This document shows positions 25,460 to 34,084 of a stretch of DNA of 64,000 nucleotides, piece after piece. Within the stretch, counting starts at the first letter, position 1. Every line of letters begins with the position of its first letter. Source of the DNA: JABCPE02 sp963518955 (GTDB lineage: Bacteria; Bacteroidota; Bacteroidia; Flavobacteriales; Weeksellaceae). Position numbers and translations under genes: made by a program. The notes under the pieces were generated by a model. The model saw nothing but the letters and a program-made list of their open reading frames with translations. It made no database searches and was not told the origin of the DNA. The stretch is taken from the NCBI GenBank assembly GCA_963518955.1, contig CAUQKI010000001.1:62001-126000 (forward strand). Direction: 5' to 3'.

Positions 25460-25467
25460 CAAAGATA
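25460..25467 (-). promoter_or_regulatory. -7 element of the rpsA promoter
   Basis: TATCTTTG on the minus strand; a -33 TTG at the right distance is not evident. Confidence 0.5.
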
Positions 25468-25671
25468 ATCTTTTTTTTGAATTAAAGCTTTAATAATCAA
25501 AGTTTCTCTTTTTTATTTAATTCCATTTTCAAAAAAGTTATTTTTTCTTGGTTTTAGAATTTAAATTATTGAAAAACAAACTATTCCTAAAAATCCTACT
25601 CTTACACTCCAAAAAACTATATAAATAGACATTTCTTTCTATTTTAATGAAAAAATATTGTAAAAAATTTT

Positions 25672-25679
25672 TAAATTTG
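25672..25679 (+). promoter_or_regulatory. -7 element of the lipoprotein gene at 25708
   Basis: TAAATTTG, 28 bp before the ATG. Confidence 0.5.
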
Positions 25680-25707
25680 TACGAATAATTTTTTAAAAAA
25701 TAATATT

Positions 25708-26367
25708 ATGAAAGCAAAAAAATTCATCGCTGCGGGTATTTTAGCAGCATCACTACTGGGGTTACAATCTTGTAACAAAGCAAAAGAAGCTGTAAATGCA
25801 GCAAAGGAAGCAGCAAATGAGGCTTCGGGAAAAGAAAAGATTGATTATAAACTATTTTCTGATCCAGCACAAACTAAAAAATGGTATGATGCCGTAGTAG
25901 AAAAACTCGGCGAAAATGCAAAAGTAACTGATGAAGTAAGATTTCTGGTTACCAAAAATTCTGATAAAGTGGTTAAAACAGATGATTTAGATGAACTTAT
26001 GGTAAATATTGTTTACCAAGACAATGAGGATAAAAGAAGAGTGCAGGGAATCAGTTATTCTTCTAATTCAGGATGGAAAGCTCCTGAGGTTATGGAAATT
26101 GATGTAATCGGTGGTAATCCAGAGGATTTCCGTTTGGAAGACGAGTTATTTGACTTTAAAGAAGTAACAGCTGAAACAATACAAAAAGTAGTAGATGATG
26201 CTTGGAAGAAATACAAAGATGATGAGAAGTTTGAATACCAATATGTTTATACCATTGAAATTAAAAAGAATTTGATAGATGTTTCTATAAAAGGAAAACT
26301 GAAATCTAATGGACAAGAAAAATTTGGTTACTACAAAACAGATTTCAAAGGAAATCCTGTAAAATAA
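25708..26367 (+). CDS. Putative lipoprotein of unknown function
   Basis: 219 codons. The N-terminus MKAKKFIAAGILAASLLGLQ is followed by SCNK, a lipobox (LQSC), so the product should be acylated and exported. Next comes an Ala/Lys/Glu helix (KEAVNAAKEAANEASG), then an about 170-residue domain that looks alpha/beta with many charged residues; I do not recognise it. It is a single-gene unit with its own -7 box and a clear terminator. Confidence 0.8.
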   Translation: MKAKKFIAAGILAASLLGLQSCNKAKEAVNAAKEAANEASGKEKIDYKLFSDPAQTKKWYDAVVEKLGENAKVTDEVRFLVTKNSDKVVKTDDLDELMVNIVYQDNEDKRRVQGISYSSNSGWKAPEVMEIDVIGGNPEDFRLEDELFDFKEVTAETIQKVVDDAWKKYKDDEKFEYQYVYTIEIKKNLIDVSIKGKLKSNGQEKFGYYKTDFKGNPVK

Positions 26368-26382
26368 AAATCAATAGCAAGA

Positions 26383-26410
26383 AACCGCAGAGCCTTCTGC
26401 GGTTTTTTTA
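26383..26410 (+). terminator. Terminator of the lipoprotein gene
   Basis: AACCGCAGA/TCTGCGGTT stem with a four-base loop, followed by TTTTT, 15 bp after the stop. Confidence 0.85.
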
Positions 26411-26453
26411 TTGAGTATAAAAAACGCTGGGATTTGGTTTTGATACAATTAAA

Positions 26454-26483
26454 TTGTTACTTCGTAAAAAATAATTAAATTTG
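26454..26483 (+). promoter_or_regulatory. Promoter of the Fur-family gene, predicting a leaderless or near-leaderless mRNA
   Basis: TTG (26454-26456), 19 bp, TAAATTTG (26476-26483): a near-perfect promoter whose -7 element ends only 6 bp before the ATG at 26490. Confidence 0.65.
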
Positions 26484-26489
26484 CCCACT

Positions 26490-26960
26490 ATGGAAAACAA
26501 AGTGAATAGTAAAAGTATAGAAGCCATCAAGGAAGTTCTGCGGAATTACTTGAAAGAAAAGGGACTGAGAAACACTCCTGAGAGATACACTATTTTAGAG
26601 GAGATATACAATTACGACAAGCACTTTAATGTAGATGACCTCTATCTACTAATGCTGCAGAAAAAATACCACATCAGTAAGGCAACTATCTACAACACGA
26701 TAGAGGTTTTTCTAGATGCCGGGCTGGTCAGAAAACATCAGTTCGGCGAAAGTTCCACCTATGAAAAATCCTATTTTGATCGCCAGCACGACCATATCGT
26801 TATCTACAAAGATAGTTCGCAGAAAGAAATAGAGGAAATCATAGAGTTTTGCGACCCAAGAATCCAAGCGATAAAGGAATCCATAGAAAGCACTTTCGGT
26901 GTATCCATAGACAGCCACACGCTCTATTTCTACGGACAAAAGAAGGAGGCCACTCCATAA
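26490..26960 (+). CDS. Fur family transcriptional regulator
   Basis: 156 codons from the ATG at 26490; a TTG at 26481 lies inside the -7 box and cannot be the start. The winged-helix part is RNTPERYTILEEIYNYDKHF and the recognition region ISKATIYNTIEVFLDAGLV. The metal-binding half has RQHDHIVIYKD and EFCDPRIQ, but the CxxC structural-zinc motif of E. coli Fur is missing (KDSSQKE in its place), a pattern I associate with Bacteroidetes Fur proteins. It probably senses iron or another metal. The OstA-like gene starts 13 bp later, so an operon is likely. Confidence 0.88.
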   Translation: MENKVNSKSIEAIKEVLRNYLKEKGLRNTPERYTILEEIYNYDKHFNVDDLYLLMLQKKYHISKATIYNTIEVFLDAGLVRKHQFGESSTYEKSYFDRQHDHIVIYKDSSQKEIEEIIEFCDPRIQAIKESIESTFGVSIDSHTLYFYGQKKEATP

Positions 26961-26973
26961 AAACACCCATTTT

Positions 26974-28710
26974 ATGACAAAAAAACTGTTTATATCTTTT
27001 TTCCTGCTGTCCACTTTGTTTGTCTTTGGGCAGATTACTTCCATAAACGGCAATTTGGAAAAAGACCCTTTTTTTGAACAAAAACAAGAAGGAAAAGATG
27101 AGCCTGTAAAGGTAAAAATTATCCATGCAGACCTTACCCAGAAAAGACAAGATTTGTTCGATGGAAATACCTTCATGACAGGAAATGTGCATCTAGAACA
27201 TAAAGGCTCTACACTAAAAGCCGACACGGTGATTTTCTATTCCGAAGCGAACTTCGCCAAGGCCATAGGGAACACCCAGCTGCAGACCTCTGACAGCAAC
27301 CTAATCACCGCAGGAGAAATCCAGTATGACGGCAACTCCCAGCGTGGAATCGCAAGGAAAAATGTAGTCCTCACCGACCCTAAACAAACCATAAAAACGG
27401 ATATTCTCTACTATGACCGAATTCCGAACACGGCCTATTTCAACACGGGAGGAACTATCTATAATGGCAGCAACACCATCAGAACCAAAACTGCCACCTA
27501 CAACATCACCAGCCGAGTGGTAGATGTCACAGGAAATGTAAATATAGATAACAGCCAATACCAAGTGCAAGGAACTAAAATCAAACAAAATCAAAACACC
27601 AACACCGCAGAGTTCTACGGCCCTACTACGATTATCAACAAAAGTAATCCATCCAACTCGGTATACACAGAGAAAGGATACTATAAAATGAACAGCAAGG
27701 AGGTCGTTCTCAGCAAGAATTCACGAATCTACTACAATGGGAAAACCCTGAAGGGCGATGCCATGTATTACAACCAAAACACAGGCTTCGGAACTGCAAA
27801 AGGAAATGTACTGCTGGATGACCCGCGGGAAAACCGCTTTGTAAGAGGCTCTTATGGCGAGATATTTGAAAATAAAGATTCTGCGATGATTACAGGAAAG
27901 CCTTATGCTGTGAAAATCTTTAAAAACGATTCACTATTTTTCTCTGCCGAAAGAATCATCGCTTACCAAAAAGCCGATTCCAGCAGAATGAAAAAAAGTT
28001 TCCTGAAAGCCTATCACAAAGCCAGAATGTTCAAATCTAATGCACAGGCAAGAGCTGATTCACTTAGCTTTAATGAAACTGATGGAGAGCTTCACCTCAT
28101 CAGAAAACCTATTTTCTGGACAGGTGAACGACAAGTGACAGGCGATGTTATCAAAGCTTACCTCAACACACAAAGCGAGAGCATAGATTCTTTAAAAGTA
28201 ATCGGAAACGCTCTAGCAATCAGCAAGGTAGATTCTATCAATCTAAAAGATGAATTTAATCAAGTGAAAGGAAAACAGATGATAGCCTACTACAAAAACA
28301 ACAATATTCATCTGATAAAAGTAACCGAAAACGCACAGGCTATCAACTATGTAGAAAGCCAAAACGCAAAGACAAAAAACATGGACAGGCTAGGCATTTC
28401 GCTTTCGTCATGTGGAGAAATTGAGGCGCTTTTCGAGGAACAAAAACTACACATCGTAGCGTGTAACATCGGTGCAAATACGGACATATATCCTATGAGC
28501 AAAATAGCTCCAGAGAAGCGGAAATTCCCAGAGTTTAACTGGAATACCAAAGACCGCCCACGGAAATGGAGGGATATATTCTTGGACTCGCCTAAAAATG
28601 TAGAAATCATCTACGAAACAGACACCACCCTCTATGACCAAGCGGAAAACAAACGCAGGAAAGAGGAAGAAAAGAAAAACGCCAACAAAATAAAACGAGT
28701 AAAAAAATAA
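26974..28710 (+). CDS. OstA-like (LptA/LptD N-domain) LPS-transport family protein
   Basis: 578 codons. A signal peptide (MTKKLFISFFLLSTLFVFGQ) is followed by a long beta-jellyroll region of the OstA type: HADLTQKRQDLFDGNTFMTG, VHLEHKGSTLKADTVIFYSE, then several TATYNITSRVVDVTGNVNI-like repeats. Such proteins form the periplasmic bridge that moves LPS to the outer membrane. It ends in a basic Lys/Arg-rich tail and lacks the LptD barrel. The Fur-family gene 13 bp upstream may be co-transcribed. Confidence 0.9.
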   Translation: MTKKLFISFFLLSTLFVFGQITSINGNLEKDPFFEQKQEGKDEPVKVKIIHADLTQKRQDLFDGNTFMTGNVHLEHKGSTLKADTVIFYSEANFAKAIGNTQLQTSDSNLITAGEIQYDGNSQRGIARKNVVLTDPKQTIKTDILYYDRIPNTAYFNTGGTIYNGSNTIRTKTATYNITSRVVDVTGNVNIDNSQYQVQGTKIKQNQNTNTAEFYGPTTIINKSNPSNSVYTEKGYYKMNSKEVVLSKNSRIYYNGKTLKGDAMYYNQNTGFGTAKGNVLLDDPRENRFVRGSYGEIFENKDSAMITGKPYAVKIFKNDSLFFSAERIIAYQKADSSRMKKSFLKAYHKARMFKSNAQARADSLSFNETDGELHLIRKPIFWTGERQVTGDVIKAYLNTQSESIDSLKVIGNALAISKVDSINLKDEFNQVKGKQMIAYYKNNNIHLIKVTENAQAINYVESQNAKTKNMDRLGISLSSCGEIEALFEEQKLHIVACNIGANTDIYPMSKIAPEKRKFPEFNWNTKDRPRKWRDIFLDSPKNVEIIYETDTTLYDQAENKRRKEEEKKNANKIKRVKK

Positions 28711-28716
28711 TAAAAA

Positions 28717-28745
28717 GAAAAAGCACCTGAAATCAGGTGCTTTTC
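28717..28745. terminator. Bidirectional terminator between the OstA-like gene and pdxA
   Basis: GAAAAGCACCTGA/TCAGGTGCTTTTC, a perfect 13 bp stem with A- and T-rich flanks on each side. Confidence 0.85.
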
Positions 28746-29828
28746 TTATTCCTCTCCTTCTGGAAGATCTTCGTCTTCTACATTCTGAGCTATTTTTCTT
28801 ATCTCTAATTTATGAGCGATGAGGTCTAAATTTTCTACTCTATTTTTGAAAATCTTTATCGCTGTGAAAACCGCCTCCTCAAAGGAATGAGCATCCGCAA
28901 CGCCCTTCCCTGCAATATCATAAGCAGTTCCATGGTCTGGCGATGTTCTGATGAGCGGCATTCCTGCGGTATAGTTCACTCCGTTTTCATACGCTATGGT
29001 TTTGAATGGTGTGAGCCCTTGGTCATGATACATCGCTAAAACTCCATCAAAATGCTTGTATTTTTCTGGCTGGAAGAAACTATCCGCTGGATAAGGCCCA
29101 AAAGCCATAAAACCTTGGTCGAACAATTCCTTGATGGCTGGTTCTATGATTTCTTTTTCCTCCATTCCTATCGTTCCGCCATCACCCGAGTGTGGATTCA
29201 GCCCTAGCACTGCGATTTTTGGTCTTTCGATGGAGAAATCCAGTTTCAGACAGTTGTTCATCTGTTTTACTTGGTCTATTATCCTTTGTTTCGTAATCGT
29301 TTCCGCTACTTTCGCTAGTGGAATATGATGAGTAGAAACAGCAACTTTTAAATCTTCTGTCACCAAAAACATCAATCCTTTGGCAGCGAATTTTTTCTCC
29401 AAATACTCGGTATGCCCTGTGTATGGGAAACCGTGTTTTATCATTTCATCCTTGTTGATGGGTGCAGTTACCAGCACATCTATTTCACCTTTCATCAGGG
29501 CATTTGTGGCAGCTTCCAACGAATCTATCGCTAGCTTGGTAGATTCCTCTGTGGGCATACCAAACTTTACCTCCATTTCATCTTTGCGAAGATTTACAAT
29601 GTTTATCTGCCCATCTACCGCCTCGGAGGTGTGGAGGATATAGTTAAAATTAAACTGCAGTTTGAATACATTTTTCTGAAAAGAAAAGAGCTTCCCTGAA
29701 CCAAAAATCACAGGCGTGAAAAAATCCAGCATACTCTTGTCTTTCAATGTTTTAAGAATGATTTCTGGACCTATTCCATTATAGTCTCCGATAGAAATTC
29801 CTACTTTTATTTTATGTTTAAATTCCAT
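28746..29828 (-). CDS. pdxA: 4-hydroxythreonine-4-phosphate dehydrogenase
   Basis: 360 codons. PdxA catalyses the NAD-dependent oxidation that precedes ring closure in the DXP-dependent vitamin B6 pathway. Seen: KVGISIGDYNGIGPEIILKT at the N-terminus, VTAPINKDEMIKHGFPYTGH, and metal-binding histidines in STHHIPLA and AMYHDQGLTPFK. Length is slightly above 330 because of a charged C-terminal tail. It is divergent from ribE, so two vitamin genes share one intergenic region; a minus-strand -7 box (TAATTTTG) occurs at 29856-29863. Confidence 0.96.
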   Translation of the reverse strand: MEFKHKIKVGISIGDYNGIGPEIILKTLKDKSMLDFFTPVIFGSGKLFSFQKNVFKLQFNFNYILHTSEAVDGQINIVNLRKDEMEVKFGMPTEESTKLAIDSLEAATNALMKGEIDVLVTAPINKDEMIKHGFPYTGHTEYLEKKFAAKGLMFLVTEDLKVAVSTHHIPLAKVAETITKQRIIDQVKQMNNCLKLDFSIERPKIAVLGLNPHSGDGGTIGMEEKEIIEPAIKELFDQGFMAFGPYPADSFFQPEKYKHFDGVLAMYHDQGLTPFKTIAYENGVNYTAGMPLIRTSPDHGTAYDIAGKGVADAHSFEEAVFTAIKIFKNRVENLDLIAHKLEIRKIAQNVEDEDLPEGEE

Positions 29829-29913
29829 TTTGCTTAACTTTGGGTCTTAAAAGAGCAAAATTAGTTTAATTTTTTGAGAAGAAAACAGATTTATCCAAAA
29901 ATACTTTAAATTT

Positions 29914-30498
29914 ATGTTTACAGGAATAGTAGAAGCCACTGCCACAGTAGAAAATATAGAAACTCAGGGAACAAGTGTTCATTTTACGATGAGCTGCCCT
30001 TTTACAGATGAACTAAAAATAGACCAAAGTCTTTCTCATAACGGCTGCTGCCTGACCATAGAAAAAATTGAAAATCAGCTATATGGAGTAACTGCGATAC
30101 AAGAAACCTTGGAAAAAACCAATCTGGGAAGCTGGAAAATAGGCACAAAAGTAAATCTAGAAAGATGCGTGCTGATGAACGGCAGGCTAGACGGGCATAT
30201 CGTGCAGGGACATGTAGACCAAACGGGGACAATAAAATCCATTGAAAACCTAAACGGCAGCCACTACATCACGATAGCATACACCGAGAAAGACGGATTT
30301 ACTACCGTTCCACAAGGGTCTATCACCATGGACGGCATCAGCCTAACCGTGGCTCACAGCGGAGAAAATGAGTTTTCGGTGGCGATAATTCCTTACACTT
30401 GGGAACATACTAATTTAAAGAATTTAGAGATTGGCAGTAAAGTAAATTTGGAATTTGACATCATTGGGAAATATGTAGCAAAACTTATGAAAAAATAG
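29914..30498 (+). CDS. ribE: Riboflavin synthase
   Basis: 194 codons. It dismutates two 6,7-dimethyl-8-ribityllumazine molecules to riboflavin. The two tandem beta-barrel halves each carry the expected opening: MFTGIVEATATVENIE and MNGRLDGHIVQGHVDQTGTI; SHNGCCLTIEKI and MDGISLTVA supply the active-site region. Length is normal. The histidine kinase follows after 3 bp. Confidence 0.96.
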   Translation: MFTGIVEATATVENIETQGTSVHFTMSCPFTDELKIDQSLSHNGCCLTIEKIENQLYGVTAIQETLEKTNLGSWKIGTKVNLERCVLMNGRLDGHIVQGHVDQTGTIKSIENLNGSHYITIAYTEKDGFTTVPQGSITMDGISLTVAHSGENEFSVAIIPYTWEHTNLKNLEIGSKVNLEFDIIGKYVAKLMKK

Positions 30499-30501
30499 CC
30501 C

Positions 30502-31950
30502 ATGAGCTCCATCATCAAAGGAAATATACGAACGAGAATTTTCTTCGGATTTATGCTGGTTACCCTACTGAGTATCATAGGTGTAACGGTGATTTCCTAT
30601 CTCGTTTTCAAAAAAAACACCGAAACCCAAAACAAAGAAAGACTACGCCAAACAGTAGAAATTCTGATGGCTTCACTAGACTATGCAGTGAGCCACACGA
30701 CTGTAACCGAAGAAAACATAAAACCCATTTTGGAGAAAAAAATCTTAGAAATCTCCGATATCAACAAGCAGGATATTATCATTTATAATCTACAAGGGAA
30801 ATTCCTGCTTTCTAACAAAGAGAAAAACCAAGTTTCTCCACAAGAAATTCCAGAAGAAGTCCTAAAAAAAATCCTAAAAAAGGGAAATAGATTTGATGTT
30901 GTGGAATACATAAAAGATGAGGAAGACAATCTAACAGCTTCTTACATCCCACTTCTAAACAACATGCTGGAGCCTGTCGCCATTGTTTTTTTCCCTTTTT
31001 ATCATAGTGATAACACCCGATTGGATACCTTTAATCAGTATATCCAAATCATGGTTGCGGCGAACATCATTATCATCATGCTTGGAATATGGCTCAGCTG
31101 GAGAATTTCCGATGAACTCACGAAAAACATTAGGAAAATTTCACAAAAAATCACACAAATAGACCTTAATGAAGAACTAAAACCCATCCGATATTATAAC
31201 GATGATGAATTTACTCCGCTCATCAATTCCTATAACCGAACCATACGGATGATAGAGGAACAAAAAAAACTACTATTCTTCAAAGAGAAAGAGTCTGCAT
31301 GGCGCGAAATGGCGAAACAGGTGGCCCATGAAGTCAAAAATCCGCTGACTCCCATGAAACTCCTCATTCAAAATTTTGAAAGGAAATTTGATAAAAACGA
31401 CCCTGAGATAGAAGATAAAGTAAAAAAACTCTGCTCCTCCATGGAAGACCAGATAGACCTAATAGCAAAAGTAGCTGGAGCTTTTTCAGAGTTTACGAAA
31501 CTACCCGAAAAAAAGAATGAAGTAATCAATGTGAACAATGAGATTTTATCCCTCATAAGGATTTTTGATGATAAAAATGAAATTACATTTTACCCTAAAC
31601 AGAATAATATTCTCATCAACTTTGATAAATCTTTCTTCCAAAGGATAATGACCAACCTCATCCTAAATGCCCAGCAAGCAAAAAATGAGAAGCAAGACTT
31701 TTTTATCAAAATCAATCTGGAACTTTTAAATAAAAAAATAAGCCTATCCATAGAGGATAACGGAAACGGAATCCCTGAGGACAAATTAGAAAAAATCTTT
31801 GAACCCAATTTCACCACCAAATCCAGCGGAACAGGCCTTGGACTGGCAATGGTAAAAAGAATGATAGAAGACTATAAGGGAGAAATCTCCATCCGCTCCA
31901 AAGAAGGAAAAGGAACTACACTTATGATTATCCTCCCTACAAATATGTAA
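30502..31950 (+). CDS. NtrY-like sensor histidine kinase
   Basis: 482 codons. Two membrane helices (about 14-35 and 178-200) flank a periplasmic sensing region, followed by a HAMP-like linker. The kinase core has the H box AWREMAKQVAHEVKNPLTPM with His about 276, N box NLILNAQQA, G1 EDNGNGIPEDK and G2 GTGLGLAMVKRM. Such WREMAKQVAHEVKNPLTP kinases are common in Bacteroidetes. No response-regulator gene is nearby, so its partner is elsewhere. It is coupled to ribE upstream and the ABC exporter downstream. Confidence 0.92.
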   Translation: MSSIIKGNIRTRIFFGFMLVTLLSIIGVTVISYLVFKKNTETQNKERLRQTVEILMASLDYAVSHTTVTEENIKPILEKKILEISDINKQDIIIYNLQGKFLLSNKEKNQVSPQEIPEEVLKKILKKGNRFDVVEYIKDEEDNLTASYIPLLNNMLEPVAIVFFPFYHSDNTRLDTFNQYIQIMVAANIIIIMLGIWLSWRISDELTKNIRKISQKITQIDLNEELKPIRYYNDDEFTPLINSYNRTIRMIEEQKKLLFFKEKESAWREMAKQVAHEVKNPLTPMKLLIQNFERKFDKNDPEIEDKVKKLCSSMEDQIDLIAKVAGAFSEFTKLPEKKNEVINVNNEILSLIRIFDDKNEITFYPKQNNILINFDKSFFQRIMTNLILNAQQAKNEKQDFFIKINLELLNKKISLSIEDNGNGIPEDKLEKIFEPNFTTKSSGTGLGLAMVKRMIEDYKGEISIRSKEGKGTTLMIILPTNM

Positions 31951-31956
31951 AAAAGA

Positions 31957-33603
31957 ATGAAAGCCCTAAAATCCCTTAATCCCTATTTTTGGAAACATAG
32001 AAATATGCTTTCGCTAGGGGTATTATTTATTTTTCTCAGTAATTTTTTCAATATCTTCTGGATACAATATCTGGGAGATACCATAGATGCTATACAGCAG
32101 GTTTTGAGCAGTGAAAACACTGACAGCGACACTATTATAAAAACTCTTCTTATCAATGGAGGCATCATCATAGGCTCATCCATCATTGCAGGAGTTTTTC
32201 GGTTCATGATGAGACAGACCATCATAGTGACATCCAGAAAAATAGAATACGAACTAAAAAACGAAATCTACCAGCACTACCAAAGCCTTTCCCTTACAAA
32301 TTTCAAAAAGACAAGTATAGGCGACCTTATGAACCGCCTCAGCGAGGACATTATCGCCATTAGAATGTATCTCGGCCCTGGCGTGATGTATGTAGCGAAC
32401 CTCATCATCTTGCTGATGATTACCAGTTTTTATATGATAAGGACTGATTTGGAAATGACGCTCGTTATCCTCATTCTGCTTCCTATATTTTCTCTTTCCG
32501 TGTATAAAGTAAGTGGAATTGTAGGAAAAAAATCAAAACTAATGCAGGAAAGCCAGTCGGCCATTTCTACTTTCGTGCAGGATAGTTTTTCGGGAATTAG
32601 AGTGGTGAAATTCTTTAACAAAGAAAAATATGTCCAAGACAAATACGGCGAGAAAATCAAAAATTACCAAAACAGAGCCGTAGATTTAGCCAAATACGAA
32701 AATTTCTTTTACACTTCTATGATTTTGATTGTGGGAATTTTGGATATCGCTATTTTATTCATCGGCGGGCAGAAATACATTGATGGAGAAATCAACATCG
32801 GTATGATTGCCAATTTCTTTATGTATGCCAATGCTATGGTGATTCCATTCAGTACCGTAGGCTGGGTGACTTCTATCAACCAACGGGCAGAAGCCTCCAT
32901 GCAGAGGATAAATGAGTTTATGGATATTCATTCCGATATCGTTAATACCAATCATGATATCTACGAAATCAAAGGCGATATAGAATTCCGAAATGTGAGC
33001 TACACCTATCCCAATACAGGCATCAAAGCTGTGGAGAATTTAAGTTTTAAAGTAAATGCGGGAGAATTCATCACCATCACAGGAAAAACAGGAAGTGGGA
33101 AATCTACCGTCGCTCTCCTTCTTTGCAGACTGATAGACCCAGATGAAGGAGAAATACTGATAGATGGCAAAAACCTAAAAGAACATAATCTGGAACTTTA
33201 CCGAAAATTCATCGGCTACATTCCGCAGGAAAGTTATCTTTTCTCTGACACGATAGAGAATAACATCGGCTTTGCGATAGACAATCCTACGCCTGAACTG
33301 ATAGAAAAATTCGCAAAAATAGCCGACATTCATAATGATGTGATGCTCTTCAGAGACAAATACCAGACCGTGGTAGGTGAGCGAGGCGTGATGCTTTCAG
33401 GTGGGCAGAAACAAAGAATCTGCATCGCCAGAGCCCTTATCAAACAGCCTCAAATCGTGATTTTTGATGACTGTCTATCGGCTCTTGACACCAAAACCGA
33501 ACAAAACATTTTGACCAATATAGAAAAGGAAGTTGCCAACTGCACTGCCATCATCATCACCCACAGAGAAACCGTGGCGAGCAGTAAAAAAATAAATCTG
33601 TAA
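31957..33603 (+). CDS. ABC exporter half-transporter (fused membrane and ATPase domains), short C-terminus
   Basis: 548 codons. An N-terminal six-helix membrane domain with the TSIGDLMNRLSEDI coupling region precedes the ATPase: Walker A ITGKTGSGKSTVALL, Q-loop YIPQESYLFSD, signature LSGGQKQRICIARAL, Walker B IVIFDDCLSALD, H-loop IITHRE. Two oddities: the catalytic Glu after Walker B is Asp (FDD), as in the weak site of heterodimeric exporters such as MdlA, and the chain ends only 12 residues after the H-loop His, without the usual final ~35 residues. I found no frameshift that would restore them. The substrate is unknown. It lies 6 bp after the kinase gene. Confidence 0.88.
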   Translation: MKALKSLNPYFWKHRNMLSLGVLFIFLSNFFNIFWIQYLGDTIDAIQQVLSSENTDSDTIIKTLLINGGIIIGSSIIAGVFRFMMRQTIIVTSRKIEYELKNEIYQHYQSLSLTNFKKTSIGDLMNRLSEDIIAIRMYLGPGVMYVANLIILLMITSFYMIRTDLEMTLVILILLPIFSLSVYKVSGIVGKKSKLMQESQSAISTFVQDSFSGIRVVKFFNKEKYVQDKYGEKIKNYQNRAVDLAKYENFFYTSMILIVGILDIAILFIGGQKYIDGEINIGMIANFFMYANAMVIPFSTVGWVTSINQRAEASMQRINEFMDIHSDIVNTNHDIYEIKGDIEFRNVSYTYPNTGIKAVENLSFKVNAGEFITITGKTGSGKSTVALLLCRLIDPDEGEILIDGKNLKEHNLELYRKFIGYIPQESYLFSDTIENNIGFAIDNPTPELIEKFAKIADIHNDVMLFRDKYQTVVGERGVMLSGGQKQRICIARALIKQPQIVIFDDCLSALDTKTEQNILTNIEKEVANCTAIIITHRETVASSKKINL

Positions 33604-33665
33604 ACCAAATACATGATTTTTGATAGTTTTTTTGATTTTTTCTATGAAAGTTTAAAAAATTATCT

Positions 33666-33673
33666 TAAATTTG
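33666..33673 (+). promoter_or_regulatory. -7 element of the DUF3276 gene
   Basis: TAAATTTG, 26 bp before the ATG. Confidence 0.5.
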
Positions 33674-33699
33674 TTGAGCATTATTAAAATAACAATAAA

Positions 33700-34035
33700 A
33701 TGAGTGATTACAAAGAACGCCAAGAAAATGAAATTTTTACAAAGGTGTTAAAAGCAGGAAGGAGAACTTATTTCTTTGATGTGAGAGAAACAAAAGCAGG
33801 CGACTACTATCTTACTATCACAGAAAGCAAGAAAAATTTTAATGAAAGTGGTGAAGCAACTTTTGAAAAACACAAAATCTATCTTTACAAAGAAGATTTC
33901 AAAGGTTTCTTAGAAATGTTTAATGAAACTAAAGATTTCATTATTGAACAAAAAGGAGAAGATGTAATTTCTGAAAAACACGACAAAGACTTCAAATCCC
34001 GTTCTTTCACGATAGATTCTGACGAGGATTTTTAA
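33700..34035 (+). CDS. DUF3276 (PUR-alpha-like) family protein
   Basis: 111 codons. The family is a small nucleic-acid-binding PUR repeat protein found in Bacteroidetes and spirochetes; the cellular role is not established. Matches: KVLKAGRRTYFFDVRETKAGDYYLTITESK and HKIYLYKEDFKGFLEMFN. Acidic C-terminal tail. It is a one-gene unit with a -7 box and a strong terminator, which suggests abundant expression. Confidence 0.93.
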   Translation: MSDYKERQENEIFTKVLKAGRRTYFFDVRETKAGDYYLTITESKKNFNESGEATFEKHKIYLYKEDFKGFLEMFNETKDFIIEQKGEDVISEKHDKDFKSRSFTIDSDEDF

Positions 34036-34051
34036 GAAATTATATTTATAT

Positions 34052-34084
34052 AAAAAATGGAGCTTTATAATGGCTCCATTTTTT
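34052..34084. terminator. Bidirectional terminator between the DUF3276 and amidase genes
   Basis: AAAAAATGGAGC pairs with GCTCCATTTTTT around a 9 nt loop. Its right end overlaps the stop of the convergent gene. Confidence 0.8.

Larger units (their letters stand above)
25341..25707. other. 367 bp intergenic region between divergent rpsA and a lipoprotein gene
   Basis: No gene is seen. It holds the rpsA leader (25341-25453), the minus-strand -7 box of rpsA (25460-25467), an AT-rich middle, and the plus-strand -7 box of the lipoprotein gene (25672-25679). Confidence 0.7.

Noticed and set aside
33570..33660. A frameshift that would restore the missing end of the ABC exporter
   Set aside because: Both other frames after the AAAAAAA tract meet stop codons within a few codons and show no ABC-like sequence.
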